Below are positions 1 through 5,663 of a DNA stretch of 6,788 nt, piece by piece. The DNA is taken from positions 1 to 6,788 of the forward strand of contig DATCVA010000148.1 in NCBI GenBank assembly GCA_036567205.1. The letters run 5' to 3'. Each line of letters opens with the position of its first letter. Positions within the stretch are counted from its first letter, which is position 1. This DNA comes from DATCVA01 sp036567205 (GTDB lineage Bacteria; Pseudomonadota; Gammaproteobacteria; Burkholderiales; Burkholderiaceae_B). The notes under the pieces are model-generated. The model made no database searches. It worked only from the letters and a program-made list of their open reading frames with translations, and was not told where the DNA came from. The position numbers and the translations under genes are program-made.

Positions 1-1450
1 AGGGCTCGAATGCGCCCAGCATGACCGCGCCCCACAAAGCCAGAAAAGCCCAGCCCAGCATCGATACCCACGCGGGCAACACCGAATTGACCATCCACCA
101 GGCCGTAGCCAGCAGCAAAATGCCAAACAGACGTTTTATGCCGTTCATCCATGGACCCGCTTTAGGCAATAGCGCACCGGAAGTCGCACCCACCACCAGC
201 AGCAATAAGCCCTGTCCCCATGCCATGGCAAACAGGGCGCTGCCACCCAGCGTCAAGTCGCCGGTCTGCGAAATAAACAGCAACACCCCTGCCAGGGGAG
301 CCGCCACACATGGGCCCACAATTAGCGCCGACACCATACCCATGACAAACGCGCCGCTATAGTGCCCGCCGGGAATTTTGGCCAGCTTCTGATTCAACGC
401 CGACTGCATGCCCGTGGGCGCCTGCAACGTAAATACGTCAAACATGGCTAACGCCAGCAACCCCAGCAGCACCGCAAACACACTTAAAACCCATGGCGTC
501 TGCAGCCACACGGCGAGGCTCGCGCCGATCAAGCCTGCTCCAATGCCCATTACTGTGTACACCAGCGACATGCCCAGCACATAGGCCGCAGCTAACGACA
601 GTCCACGCCATCGAGAGATACGCGAACGGGCGTCGGCCCCAGCCGGCGCAGTACCGTTCTTGCCCGCAATAATGGCAAGCAGAATCGGCACCATGGGCAA
701 GACGCACGGCGTAAAAGACAGCAAAACGCCCAGCACCAACGATAGCGCGACGATTTGCATCCAGCCTGCCTGGGCCAGGTAAGACGCAAAGCCGACATCC
801 CCCAGCTTCAGTGCAGTGCCAAAACCCGTGGGGGTATTCGTTGCATCGGCGTCCGGGGAAACTATTTCGTCACGTGGCGCCGGAACCGTACCGGTAGCCC
901 CCGGGCCCGAAAGCATGTATCCGGCGGCTGTGGGCGTAAGCTTGACTTCGCTGGTCATGGGCGGATAGCACAAGCCCGCGTCAGCACATCCCTGGCTGGT
1001 AATAGCCAGGGTCAGGGGCTGGCTTGCACCCGCAGCGACAGGCAGACGCACCGTTACCTGATCGTGATACACCTCGAGGTCGCGTTCGAAGGTCGGATCA
1101 TACTTGACCGTACCTTTTGGATAAGCCGGCATGCCCAAAAGACCTGCATCGGGCGCCAGTGCAAACCCGAAGCGCTCGCGATACATGTAATACTTGGGCG
1201 CAATCTTGAAGTGAACATCGACTTGCGTCGGGCTGACCATAGCCGCAGAAAAGACAAAGGCGTCTTTCGGGTCGAGGAAGTCTTCCTGGGCGTGCGCCGT
1301 AGCGCTGTGCAATAAAACCGCCGCGACCATCATGGCAGCCACGCAAAGTACAAGCAGGCGCACCCAGCGGCCCGAAGCAGACAGGCTGGCTAAGCCAGAC
1401 AACGATACTTTCTTGCGTAGTCGCCCATTACCGCTAGCCCAAAACAACAT
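1..1450 (-). CDS. dsbD: Thiol:disulfide interchange protein DsbD (partial, C-terminus off the left edge)
   Basis: DsbD takes electrons from cytoplasmic thioredoxin and passes them across the inner membrane to periplasmic acceptors such as DsbC. The frame is open from the ATG at 1450 to the window edge, giving 483 codons. Residues 1-54 form a long signal sequence: basic stretch RLRKK, hydrophobic core near 31-47, likely cleavage after AHA. The N-terminal periplasmic domain follows, with the redox pair in QGCADAGLCYPP (C155, C161). The membrane domain begins near residue 230 and shows both signature cysteines, SFTPCVLPM (C249) and VGPCVAAPLAG (C381), plus about seven hydrophobic segments. The last membrane segment and the thioredoxin-like CxxC domain should lie beyond position 1. 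A good ribosome site supports the ATG at 1450, although starts inside the signal region are possible. It lies 91 bp after cutA, as in the E. coli pair, and is probably co-transcribed. No frameshift was seen in the part present. Confidence 0.95.
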   Translation of the reverse strand, partial: MLFWASGNGRLRKKVSLSGLASLSASGRWVRLLVLCVAAMMVAAVLLHSATAHAQEDFLDPKDAFVFSAAMVSPTQVDVHFKIAPKYYMYRERFGFALAPDAGLLGMPAYPKGTVKYDPTFERDLEVYHDQVTVRLPVAAGASQPLTLAITSQGCADAGLCYPPMTSEVKLTPTAAGYMLSGPGATGTVPAPRDEIVSPDADATNTPTGFGTALKLGDVGFASYLAQAGWMQIVALSLVLGVLLSFTPCVLPMVPILLAIIAGKNGTAPAGADARSRISRWRGLSLAAAYVLGMSLVYTVMGIGAGLIGASLAVWLQTPWVLSVFAVLLGLLALAMFDVFTLQAPTGMQSALNQKLAKIPGGHYSGAFVMGMVSALIVGPCVAAPLAGVLLFISQTGDLTLGGSALFAMAWGQGLLLLVVGATSGALLPKAGPWMNGIKRLFGILLLATAWWMVNSVLPAWVSMLGWAFLALWGAVMLGAFEP

Positions 1451-1456
1451 TGAATA

Positions 1457-1464
1457 CTTCCCTT
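1457..1464 (-). promoter_or_regulatory. Ribosome binding site of dsbD
   Basis: On the minus strand AAGGGAAG lies 6 bases before the ATG at 1450. It favours this start over the in-frame ATG codons at 1333 and 1330. Those two would leave only a very short signal peptide with no basic N-terminus. Confidence 0.65.
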
Positions 1465-1541
1465 TGTGTAAAACTTGGATTCCCGCCGATGAAATCAGGC
1501 ACGACGTCTTTTGTGCGGCTATGCGCAACCGCTCATGCCCG

Positions 1542-1868
1542 TTAATGCGGCAATGTTTGCTGGCGCACCCAGCTTAAATAGCTTTCGGAACCGCCCGAAA
1601 CCGACACCACCAGTACTTCAGGCACCTCGTAGGGATGCAACTGAATAAGCCGTGCCGTGAGTGCGGGCAACATGGCGCGCGTCGTTTTCATGGTTAACGG
1701 AATTTCTTCGCTGCCCTCGAGCTGCCCCTTCCACATGTACATAGACAAGCTGGCTGCGCCAAGGTTCACACACGCTGCCAAACCCTCTTCAACCAGCACA
1801 TGCGCAATACGCTTAGCCAGCAATAAATCGGGAGCATTACTCAGTACCACTACGACGTCGTCCGCCAT
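1542..1868 (-). CDS. cutA: Divalent-cation tolerance protein CutA
   Basis: This encodes a small CutA1-family protein of 108 residues, close to the 112 of E. coli CutA. The family forms very stable trimers with a ferredoxin-like fold. It is linked to copper and other divalent-metal tolerance, but its exact role remains unsettled. Family marks are the N-terminal beta-strand VVVVLSNAPD, the helix around AKRIAHVLVEEGLAACVN with its conserved cysteine (C33), the MYMWKGQLEGSEEIPLTMKT segment, and the late LHPYEVPEVL motif. The ATG at 1868 has a modest AGGGCGG ribosome site in front of it and ends in TAA. It lies downstream of the rplQ terminator, so it probably has its own promoter in the 170 bp before it. 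I could not identify a convincing -35/-10 pair there. dsbD follows 91 bp later. Confidence 0.95.
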   Translation of the reverse strand: MADDVVVVLSNAPDLLLAKRIAHVLVEEGLAACVNLGAASLSMYMWKGQLEGSEEIPLTMKTTRAMLPALTARLIQLHPYEVPEVLVVSVSGGSESYLSWVRQQTLPH

Positions 1869-1929
1869 GACCGCCCTGCCTTGTGCTTGATAACAAGCTA
1901 TTTTAACGGGAGCCCGGAAAGATGCTGCC

Positions 1930-2033
1930 TATTCCATTTCCAAATTAAATGTGAACACAAAGGTGAAGCGCCGACAGTACATTGTTACGGCTTCTGCGCC
2001 GACGAAGGTCACGGTTGATTTGGAAATGGCATA
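1930..2033. repeat. Imperfect inverted repeat with nested inner stem, unassigned element
   Basis: A perfect 12-bp inverted repeat (CCATTTCCAAAT at 1934-1945, its reverse complement at 2018-2029) sits inside a longer imperfect one. Pairing 1930-1956 with 2007-2033 gives 22 Watson-Crick pairs in 27 positions. Two of the other five are T/G and would wobble only in a plus-strand RNA. A second stem lies inside: GAAGC at 1965-1969 with GCTTC at 1990-1994, then CG (1972-1973) with CG (1988-1989) past a 2-base bulge. The octamer GCGCCGAC occurs twice as a direct repeat within the element. No convincing gene lies here. It could be a small non-autonomous mobile element, a structured RNA or a regulatory region. 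I see no target-site duplication. Confidence 0.6.
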
Positions 2034-2039
2034 AAGCAC

Positions 2040-2061
2040 AAAGCCTCCGTAAGGAGGCTTT
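2040..2061 (-). terminator. Rho-independent terminator after rplQ
   Basis: A perfect 9-bp stem (AAAGCCTCC at 2040-2048 and GGAGGCTTT at 2053-2061) encloses a 4-base loop. It starts 46 bp beyond the rplQ stop. On the minus strand the stem ends in TTT and continues GTGCTTT, an interrupted rather than ideal T tract. It is well placed to end the ribosomal-protein transcript and to insulate cutA. Confidence 0.75.
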
Positions 2062-2106
2062 GCAACGAATATAACGAACGGCAAGGTTCGCTATCCAAAC
2101 GAATAC

Positions 2107-2493
2107 TTATTCAGCGTCGTCCGCTTCTTCAACTTCAGGACGGTCAACCAATTCCATAAAGGCCATTGGAGCATTGTCGCCCTGACGAAAACCCATTTTA
2201 AGTACACGTGTGTAGCCGCCGTTACGCTCTTTGTAGCGAGGGCCAATTTCAGCAAACAGCTTGACGACCGCATCACGATCACGCAAACGGGCGAACGCCA
2301 GACGTTTGTTGGCCAGGGTAGGCTCTTTACCCAAGGTGATCAGGGGCTCGACAACACGGCGCAACTCTTTTGCTTTAGGCAAAGTCGTTTTGATGGCTTC
2401 GTGAGTTAAAAGCGAGACGGCCATGTTGCGAAACATAGCCAGACGGTGACTGCTGGTACGGTTTAATTTACGTAGACCACTACGGTGACGCAT
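2107..2493 (-). CDS. rplQ: 50S ribosomal protein L17
   Basis: L17 binds 23S rRNA in the large ribosomal subunit. The product of 128 residues matches the usual bacterial length (127 in E. coli). It opens with the family signature MRHRSGLRKLNRTSSHR and continues through the conserved MAVSLLTHEAIKTTLPKAKELR stretch, with YTRVLKMGFRQGDNAPMAFMEL near the end and an acidic tail. An in-frame ATG at 2559 would add 22 residues with no family resemblance. The ATG at 2493 is preferred because L17 proteins begin at MRHR and because AAAGGA lies 6 bases upstream. It is the last gene of the alpha block, as in E. coli, but is separated from rpoA by an unusually long, structured spacer. A hairpin terminator follows. 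Confidence 0.97.
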   Translation of the reverse strand: MRHRSGLRKLNRTSSHRLAMFRNMAVSLLTHEAIKTTLPKAKELRRVVEPLITLGKEPTLANKRLAFARLRDRDAVVKLFAEIGPRYKERNGGYTRVLKMGFRQGDNAPMAFMELVDRPEVEEADDAE

Positions 2494-2499
2494 GATATT

Positions 2500-2505
2500 T
2501 CCTTT
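2500..2505 (-). promoter_or_regulatory. Ribosome binding site of rplQ
   Basis: AAAGGA on the minus strand lies 6 bases before the ATG at 2493. It decides between that start and the in-frame upstream ATG at 2559. Confidence 0.75.
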
Positions 2506-2514
2506 GAATCTTGT

Positions 2515-2551
2515 TAACGGCCTGATACTGCAAAAAATTGTGCAGCCGTTA
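2515..2551 (-). promoter_or_regulatory. Hairpin just upstream of the rplQ ribosome site
   Basis: TAACGG (2515-2520) pairs with CCGTTA (2546-2551). After a 7-base bulge, CTGCA (2528-2532) pairs with TGCAG (2541-2545) around an 8-base loop. That makes 11 pairs in a bulged stem whose base is 9 bases from the Shine-Dalgarno sequence. A role in rplQ translation or mRNA processing is inferred only from position. Confidence 0.45.
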
Positions 2552-2658
2552 CACCCCAAAAGGCCAAAAAATCAGCCTTAGCAAGGTTTAACGGAGCAAA
2601 CCGTCGGGTTAACCGGCTCTTCTATCAACTTGCGCTGCGGGCCGGGTGAAGGGGCAAG

Positions 2659-2687
2659 ACTTTAACACATGCTAAAGCCTTGTACAA
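2659..2687 (-). promoter_or_regulatory. Possible internal promoter for rplQ
   Basis: Three bases past the rpoA stop, the minus strand reads TTGTAC, a 17-base spacer, then TAAAGT preceded by TG one base away (an extended -10 pattern). The match to the sigma-70 consensus is only fair: 3 of 6 and 4 of 6. The spacing is ideal, and the following leader to rplQ would be about 160 nt. No transcript evidence is available. Confidence 0.3.
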
Positions 2688-2689
2688 AA

Positions 2690-3682
2690 TTACGGACGCT
2701 CTAAGCCAAGGGGCGGCCAATTTTCTAGCTTCATGCCCAAAGTCAGACCACGTGCAGCAAGTACTTCCTTGATTTCGTTCAAGGATTTGCGGCCCAGGTT
2801 TGGCGTTTTGAGCAATTCGTTTTCGGTGCGCTGAATCAAGTCGCCAATGTAGTAAATATTTTCGGCCTTGAGACAGTTGGCGGAACGAACAGTCAATTCC
2901 AGGTCGTCGACAGGACGCAACAGCACTGGATCGATCTGTGGCGTGCGGCCACCGCTTTGAACAATATCGGTGCCAATGTCGGCGCCTTCAAGCGCGGCAA
3001 ATACCGAAATTTGATCCATAAGCAAGCGTGCCGATTGACGGACCGCTTCTTCGGGCGAAATAACACCGTTAGTTTCGATATCGAGAACCAGCTTATCCAG
3101 GTCGGTACGCTGTTCAACACGGGCGCTTTCTACTGCATAGCTGACGCGGCGAACAGGACTGTACGATGCGTCAAGCAAAATACGGCCAATAGTATGAGTA
3201 CGATCGTCCGACAAGGCCCGCACGTTACCTGGCACATAGCCACGGCCTTGCTCAACTTTGATTTGAATCTCGAGCTTGCCCGCGTCGGTCAGGTTGGCAA
3301 TAACGTGATCGGGGTTGATAATTTCAACGTCGTGCGGCAATTCAATGTCGCTGGCCAAAACCACACCCTGGCCTTGCTTGCGCAATACCAACGTAACTTC
3401 TTCGCGATTATGCAGCTTGAACACTACACCTTTGAGGTTCAGCAAGATATCGACAACGTCTTCACGCACACCCGCCAATGTCGAGTATTCATGAACCACA
3501 CCGGTCATCTGGACTTCGGTGGGCGCATAACCCGTCATGGACGACAGCAAAATGCGGCGCAACGCATTACCCAGCGTATGGCCGTAACCGCGCTCGAAAG
3601 GTTCCATCACGACTCTGGCGTGATTTTTGCTGACGGGCACGACTTCAATGGAACGGGGCTTTAAAAAACCTTGAGACGACAT
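2690..3682 (-). CDS. rpoA: DNA-directed RNA polymerase subunit alpha
   Basis: The alpha subunit dimerises to nucleate RNA polymerase assembly and contacts UP elements and activators. It is 330 residues long, against 329 in E. coli. The N-terminal assembly domain spans about 1-235 and includes ERGYGHTLGNALRRILLSS (30-48) and the VRREDV-like loop at 72-77. A linker follows near 236-255. The C-terminal DNA-binding domain shows the expected DNA-contact residues in TVRSANCLKAEN (R266, N269, C270) and in NLGRKSLNEIKEVL (K299). These correspond to E. coli R265, N268, C269 and K298. The ATG at 3682 has AAAAGGA upstream and the stop is TAA. It lies between rpsD (151-bp gap holding a strong hairpin) and rplQ (197-bp gap), so its dosage may be set separately from the ribosomal proteins. 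Confidence 0.98.
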   Translation of the reverse strand: MSSQGFLKPRSIEVVPVSKNHARVVMEPFERGYGHTLGNALRRILLSSMTGYAPTEVQMTGVVHEYSTLAGVREDVVDILLNLKGVVFKLHNREEVTLVLRKQGQGVVLASDIELPHDVEIINPDHVIANLTDAGKLEIQIKVEQGRGYVPGNVRALSDDRTHTIGRILLDASYSPVRRVSYAVESARVEQRTDLDKLVLDIETNGVISPEEAVRQSARLLMDQISVFAALEGADIGTDIVQSGGRTPQIDPVLLRPVDDLELTVRSANCLKAENIYYIGDLIQRTENELLKTPNLGRKSLNEIKEVLAARGLTLGMKLENWPPLGLERP

Positions 3683-3736
3683 GTAGTTTCCTTTTCAATA
3701 CCCTCGGCTCGTTACACCGATAAGGCTGACGGATAA

Positions 3737-3750
3737 GCCGGGAGTCCGGC
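3737..3750 (-). promoter_or_regulatory. Small GC-rich hairpin upstream of rpoA
   Basis: GCCGG (3737-3741) and CCGGC (3746-3750) form a 5-bp stem with a 4-base loop between the larger 3764-3800 hairpin and the rpoA start. It may stack with that hairpin in the rpoA leader. No function can be read from it. Confidence 0.35.
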
Positions 3751-3763
3751 GATTGGCATCGCA

Positions 3764-3800
3764 AAGCCCACCTTGCAGTTTCTGGCTGAAAGGTGGGCTT
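3764..3800 (-). promoter_or_regulatory. Strong hairpin in the rpsD-rpoA spacer
   Basis: AAGCCCACCTT at 3764-3774 and its exact reverse complement at 3790-3800 form an 11-bp perfect stem with a 15-base loop. On the minus strand it is followed by T-GCG rather than a T run, so it is not a full intrinsic terminator. Its place, 33 bp after the rpsD stop, suggests partial termination, an RNase processing site or 3'-end protection that adjusts rpoA relative to rpsD. Confidence 0.6.
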
Positions 3801-3833
3801 GCAACGTTGCTGAAATGCTGAATAAACAGCAGA

Positions 3834-4457
3834 TTAGCGGGAATACAGCTCGACAACCAACGATTCGTTAACATCGCGGGCGACATCAGCGCGGTCAGGA
3901 ACTTGTTTAAAAGTACCTGTCAGCTTGCTGGCATCAACTTCGACCCACTGCGGCAAGCCTTGGCCGGTAGCCAAGTCGAGCGATTCGCGGATACGCAATT
4001 GTGCTTTGGCTTTTTCGCGAATCGACACTACGTCGCCAGCTTTTACAAGCATGGACGCGATGTCGGCGGTTCTGCCGTTGATTTCGATAGCGCGGTGAGT
4101 GACCAACTGACGTGCTTCAGCACGAGTCGAGCCAAAGCCCATGCGATATACGACGTTATCGAGGCGCGATTCCAGCAATTGAATCAGGGTCTCGCCAGTG
4201 TTTCCACGGCGACGCTCAGCTTCAAAAAAATACCTGCGGAATTGCTTTTCGAGTACACCGTACATGCGTTTGAGCTTTTGCTTCTCGCGCAGTTGCACAC
4301 CGTAGTCGGACGTACGAGCGCCAGAAGTGCGGCCGTGCTGACCGGGTTTGGACTCGAGTTTACATTTCGAGTCGAGCGAGCGACGAGCGCTCTTTAAAAA
4401 TAAATCCGTACCCTCGCGGCGCGAGAGTTTGCATTTAGGTCCAATATAACGTGCCAA
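3834..4457 (-). CDS. rpsD: 30S ribosomal protein S4
   Basis: S4 is a primary binder of 16S rRNA that starts small-subunit assembly. In E. coli it also represses translation of its own operon. The product has 207 residues (206 in E. coli). The N-terminus reads MARYIGPKCKLSRREG, followed by SKPGQHG and the conserved SDYGVQLREKQKLKRMYGVLE-type segment. The S4 RNA-binding domain lies about 97-160 (SRLDNVVYRMGFGSTRAEAR, then VVSIREKAK). Only two cysteines (C9, C32) remain, so this is the form without the four-cysteine zinc site. The start codon is TTG, not ATG. It is fixed by the invariant N-terminus and by AAGGGGA 6 bases upstream. The gene follows rpsK after 11 bp. It precedes a spacer with a strong hairpin before rpoA. 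Confidence 0.97.
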   Translation of the reverse strand: MARYIGPKCKLSRREGTDLFLKSARRSLDSKCKLESKPGQHGRTSGARTSDYGVQLREKQKLKRMYGVLEKQFRRYFFEAERRRGNTGETLIQLLESRLDNVVYRMGFGSTRAEARQLVTHRAIEINGRTADIASMLVKAGDVVSIREKAKAQLRIRESLDLATGQGLPQWVEVDASKLTGTFKQVPDRADVARDVNESLVVELYSR

Positions 4458-4463
4458 GATGCT

Positions 4464-4470
4464 TCCCCTT
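4464..4470 (-). promoter_or_regulatory. Ribosome binding site fixing the TTG start of rpsD
   Basis: AAGGGGA on the minus strand lies 6 bases before the TTG at 4457-4455 and overlaps the rpsK TAA stop (4469-4471). The overlap suggests translational coupling to rpsK. The strong site may offset the weaker TTG initiation. Confidence 0.75.
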
Positions 4471-4870
4471 AGATGCGACGACGCTTGGGCGGACGGCAGC
4501 CATTGTGAGGCACCGGCGTGATGTCTGAAATGCTGGAAATTTTGATTCCCAGGGCGTTCAGCGCACGCACCGACGATTCACGGCCAGGACCGGGGCCCTT
4601 AATGCGAACTTCGAGTGTTTTGATACCGTATTCCAACGCTACGCGTCCGGCCGACTCGGCTGCTACCTGTGCAGCGAATGGTGTGGACTTGCGCGAGCCT
4701 TTGAAACCCGCACCACCCGATGTAGCCCAGGACAACGCGTTGCCCTGACGATCGGTAATGGTGATGATCGTGTTGTTGAAGGACGCATGAACGTGCGCAA
4801 TGCCGTCCGAAACGCTCTTCTTGATTTTTTTGCGTACGCGCGTTGCGCCGCTATTGGAAGCTTTCGCCAT
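4469..4870 (-). CDS. rpsK: 30S ribosomal protein S11
   Basis: S11 sits on the platform of the small subunit near the mRNA exit path and the E site. The 133-residue product (129 in E. coli) has a basic N-terminus (RVRKKIKK) and the conserved segment GIAHVHASFNNTIITITDRQG. Further matches are WATSGGAGFKGSRKSTPFAAQ, VRIKGPGPGRESSVRAL and the C-terminal ITPVPHNGCRPPKRRR. The Asn-Gly pair N123-G124 corresponds to the position known to form isoaspartate in E. coli S11. The ATG at 4870 has GAGGAA upstream. The gene begins 14 bp after rpsM, and its stop overlaps the rpsD ribosome site. Confidence 0.98.
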   Translation of the reverse strand: MAKASNSGATRVRKKIKKSVSDGIAHVHASFNNTIITITDRQGNALSWATSGGAGFKGSRKSTPFAAQVAAESAGRVALEYGIKTLEVRIKGPGPGRESSVRALNALGIKISSISDITPVPHNGCRPPKRRRI

Positions 4871-4884
4871 CTTCTATTCCTCGA

Positions 4885-5250
4885 TTATTTCTTCAGGGAA
4901 GCAGCAGCGCGACGCGGCCCTTTACGGGTGCGGGCGTTGGTACGGGTACGTTGACCGCGTACAGGCAGGCCACGCTTGTGGCGCATACCCCGATAGGTTC
5001 CCAAGTCGATCAGACGTTTGATCGATAATTGTACTTCGCGACGCAAATCACCTTCAACGCTGAACACGTTAACGTGTTCACGAATACGCTCGAGTTCGGC
5101 GTCTGTCAGATCTTTCACTTTCTTGGAATATTCGATACCCGATGCTTCGCAAATTTTACGAGCACGAGTACGACCGATACCAAAAATAGCGGTAAGTCCG
5201 ATTTCGGCGTGTTGATGCGGCGGAATGTTAATGCCAGCAATACGGGCCAT
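4885..5250 (-). CDS. rpsM: 30S ribosomal protein S13
   Basis: S13 lies in the head of the small subunit and contacts the P-site tRNA and the large subunit through intersubunit bridges. The 121-residue product (118 in E. coli) begins MARIAGINIPPHQHAEIGLT. It carries the helix-two-turn-helix segment near residues 15-50 (AIFGIGRTRARKICE) and ends with the basic tail motif RGLPVRGQRTRTNARTRKG. The ATG at 5250 is preceded by AAGGAA. It follows rpmJ by only 35 bp. In E. coli this is where the alpha operon begins with an S4-binding leader. The short gap here suggests the block is read as a continuation of the spc transcript. Confidence 0.98.
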   Translation of the reverse strand: MARIAGINIPPHQHAEIGLTAIFGIGRTRARKICEASGIEYSKKVKDLTDAELERIREHVNVFSVEGDLRREVQLSIKRLIDLGTYRGMRHKRGLPVRGQRTRTNARTRKGPRRAAASLKK

Positions 5251-5285
5251 GACTGTTCCTTGTTAAATCCGTTACGTTTCGGCGA

Positions 5286-5399
5286 TTAGCCTTGACGTTG
5301 CTTATGACGTGGGTCGGTGCAAATAACACGCACCACGCCGTGACGTTTAATGATCTTGCAGTTGCGGCAGATCCGCTTTACCGATGCCATTACCTTCAT
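5286..5399 (-). CDS. rpmJ: 50S ribosomal protein L36 (zinc-binding form)
   Basis: L36 is the smallest large-subunit protein and binds 23S rRNA. Translation from the ATG at 5399 gives 37 residues ending in TAA. The sequence starts MKVMASVKRICRNCK and ends VICTDPRHKQRQG. The zinc ligands expected of the C+ form are all present: C11, C14, C27 and H32. Zinc-replete cells use this form, while many bacteria also encode a zinc-free paralogue elsewhere. AGGAG on the minus strand lies 7 bases upstream of the ATG. The gene follows infA by 31 bp and precedes rpsM by 35 bp. Its order after infA matches the usual betaproteobacterial layout. Confidence 0.97.
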   Translation of the reverse strand: MKVMASVKRICRNCKIIKRHGVVRVICTDPRHKQRQG

Positions 5400-5430
5400 G
5401 GTTGACTCCTAGTTTCCTGTAGCCGGCCGC

Positions 5431-5649
5431 TTATTTAGAGCGGAATACAATTCTGGCGCGAGACAGATCATAGGGCGTGAGTTCCACTGTGACCTTGTCA
5501 CCCGGCAGAATCCGGATGTAATGCATACGCATCTTGCCTGAAATATGACCTAATACTACATGCCCGTTTTCAAGCTTGACACGAAAAGTTGCGTTGGGAA
5601 GGTTCTCGAGAACCTCGCCTTGCATTTGAATGACGTCGTCTTTAGCCAT
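5431..5649 (-). CDS. infA: Translation initiation factor IF-1
   Basis: IF-1 is a single OB-fold protein that occupies the A site of the 30S subunit during initiation and assists IF-2 and IF-3. The 72-residue product equals the usual length. It shows the family pattern MAKDDVIQMQGEVLENLPNA, then FRVKLENGHVVLGHISGKMR, IRILPGDKVTVELTPYDLS and RARIVFRSK. The ATG at 5649 is only 14 bp after the secY stop, with a weak AAGAAG ribosome site overlapping that stop region, which suggests coupling to secY. Its place between secY and rpmJ is common in betaproteobacteria. In E. coli, by contrast, infA lies elsewhere on the chromosome. Confidence 0.97.
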   Translation of the reverse strand: MAKDDVIQMQGEVLENLPNATFRVKLENGHVVLGHISGKMRMHYIRILPGDKVTVELTPYDLSRARIVFRSK

Positions 5650-5663
5650 CGTCTTGATTCTTC

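Noticed and set aside
755..1315. 186-codon plus-strand open frame opposite the N-terminal part of dsbD
   Set aside because: The minus frame reads through as DsbD with its signature cysteines. The plus-strand product looks like translated antisense, with no recognisable domain.
1..1450. dsbD as a broken gene, since only short closed minus-strand frames appear in the region
   Set aside because: Translating the minus strand from 1450 gives one uninterrupted DsbD frame to the window edge. It merely lacks its stop because the gene runs off the window.
1451..1541. Separate promoter for dsbD in the cutA-dsbD gap
   Set aside because: The best pair found, TTTCAT and TTACAC at 17-base spacing, matches the consensus too poorly to report.
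1931..2040. Short minus-strand peptide-coding frame across the inverted repeat, ending in NLEME and a TAG stop
   Set aside because: It has no ATG giving a plausible length and no ribosome site. The sequence is dominated by the inverted repeat.
2494..2559. N-terminal extension of L17 from an upstream ATG
   Set aside because: The added 22 residues come from the hairpin-rich spacer and do not resemble L17. The AAAGGA site serves the ATG at 2493.
2957..3664. 235-codon plus-strand open frame antisense to rpoA
   Set aside because: It is the shadow of a highly conserved gene. The product resembles no family I know, and rpoA on the other strand accounts for the sequence fully.
3903..4397. 164-codon plus-strand open frame antisense to rpsD
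   Set aside because: The minus frame is an unmistakable S4. The antisense product has no recognisable domain.
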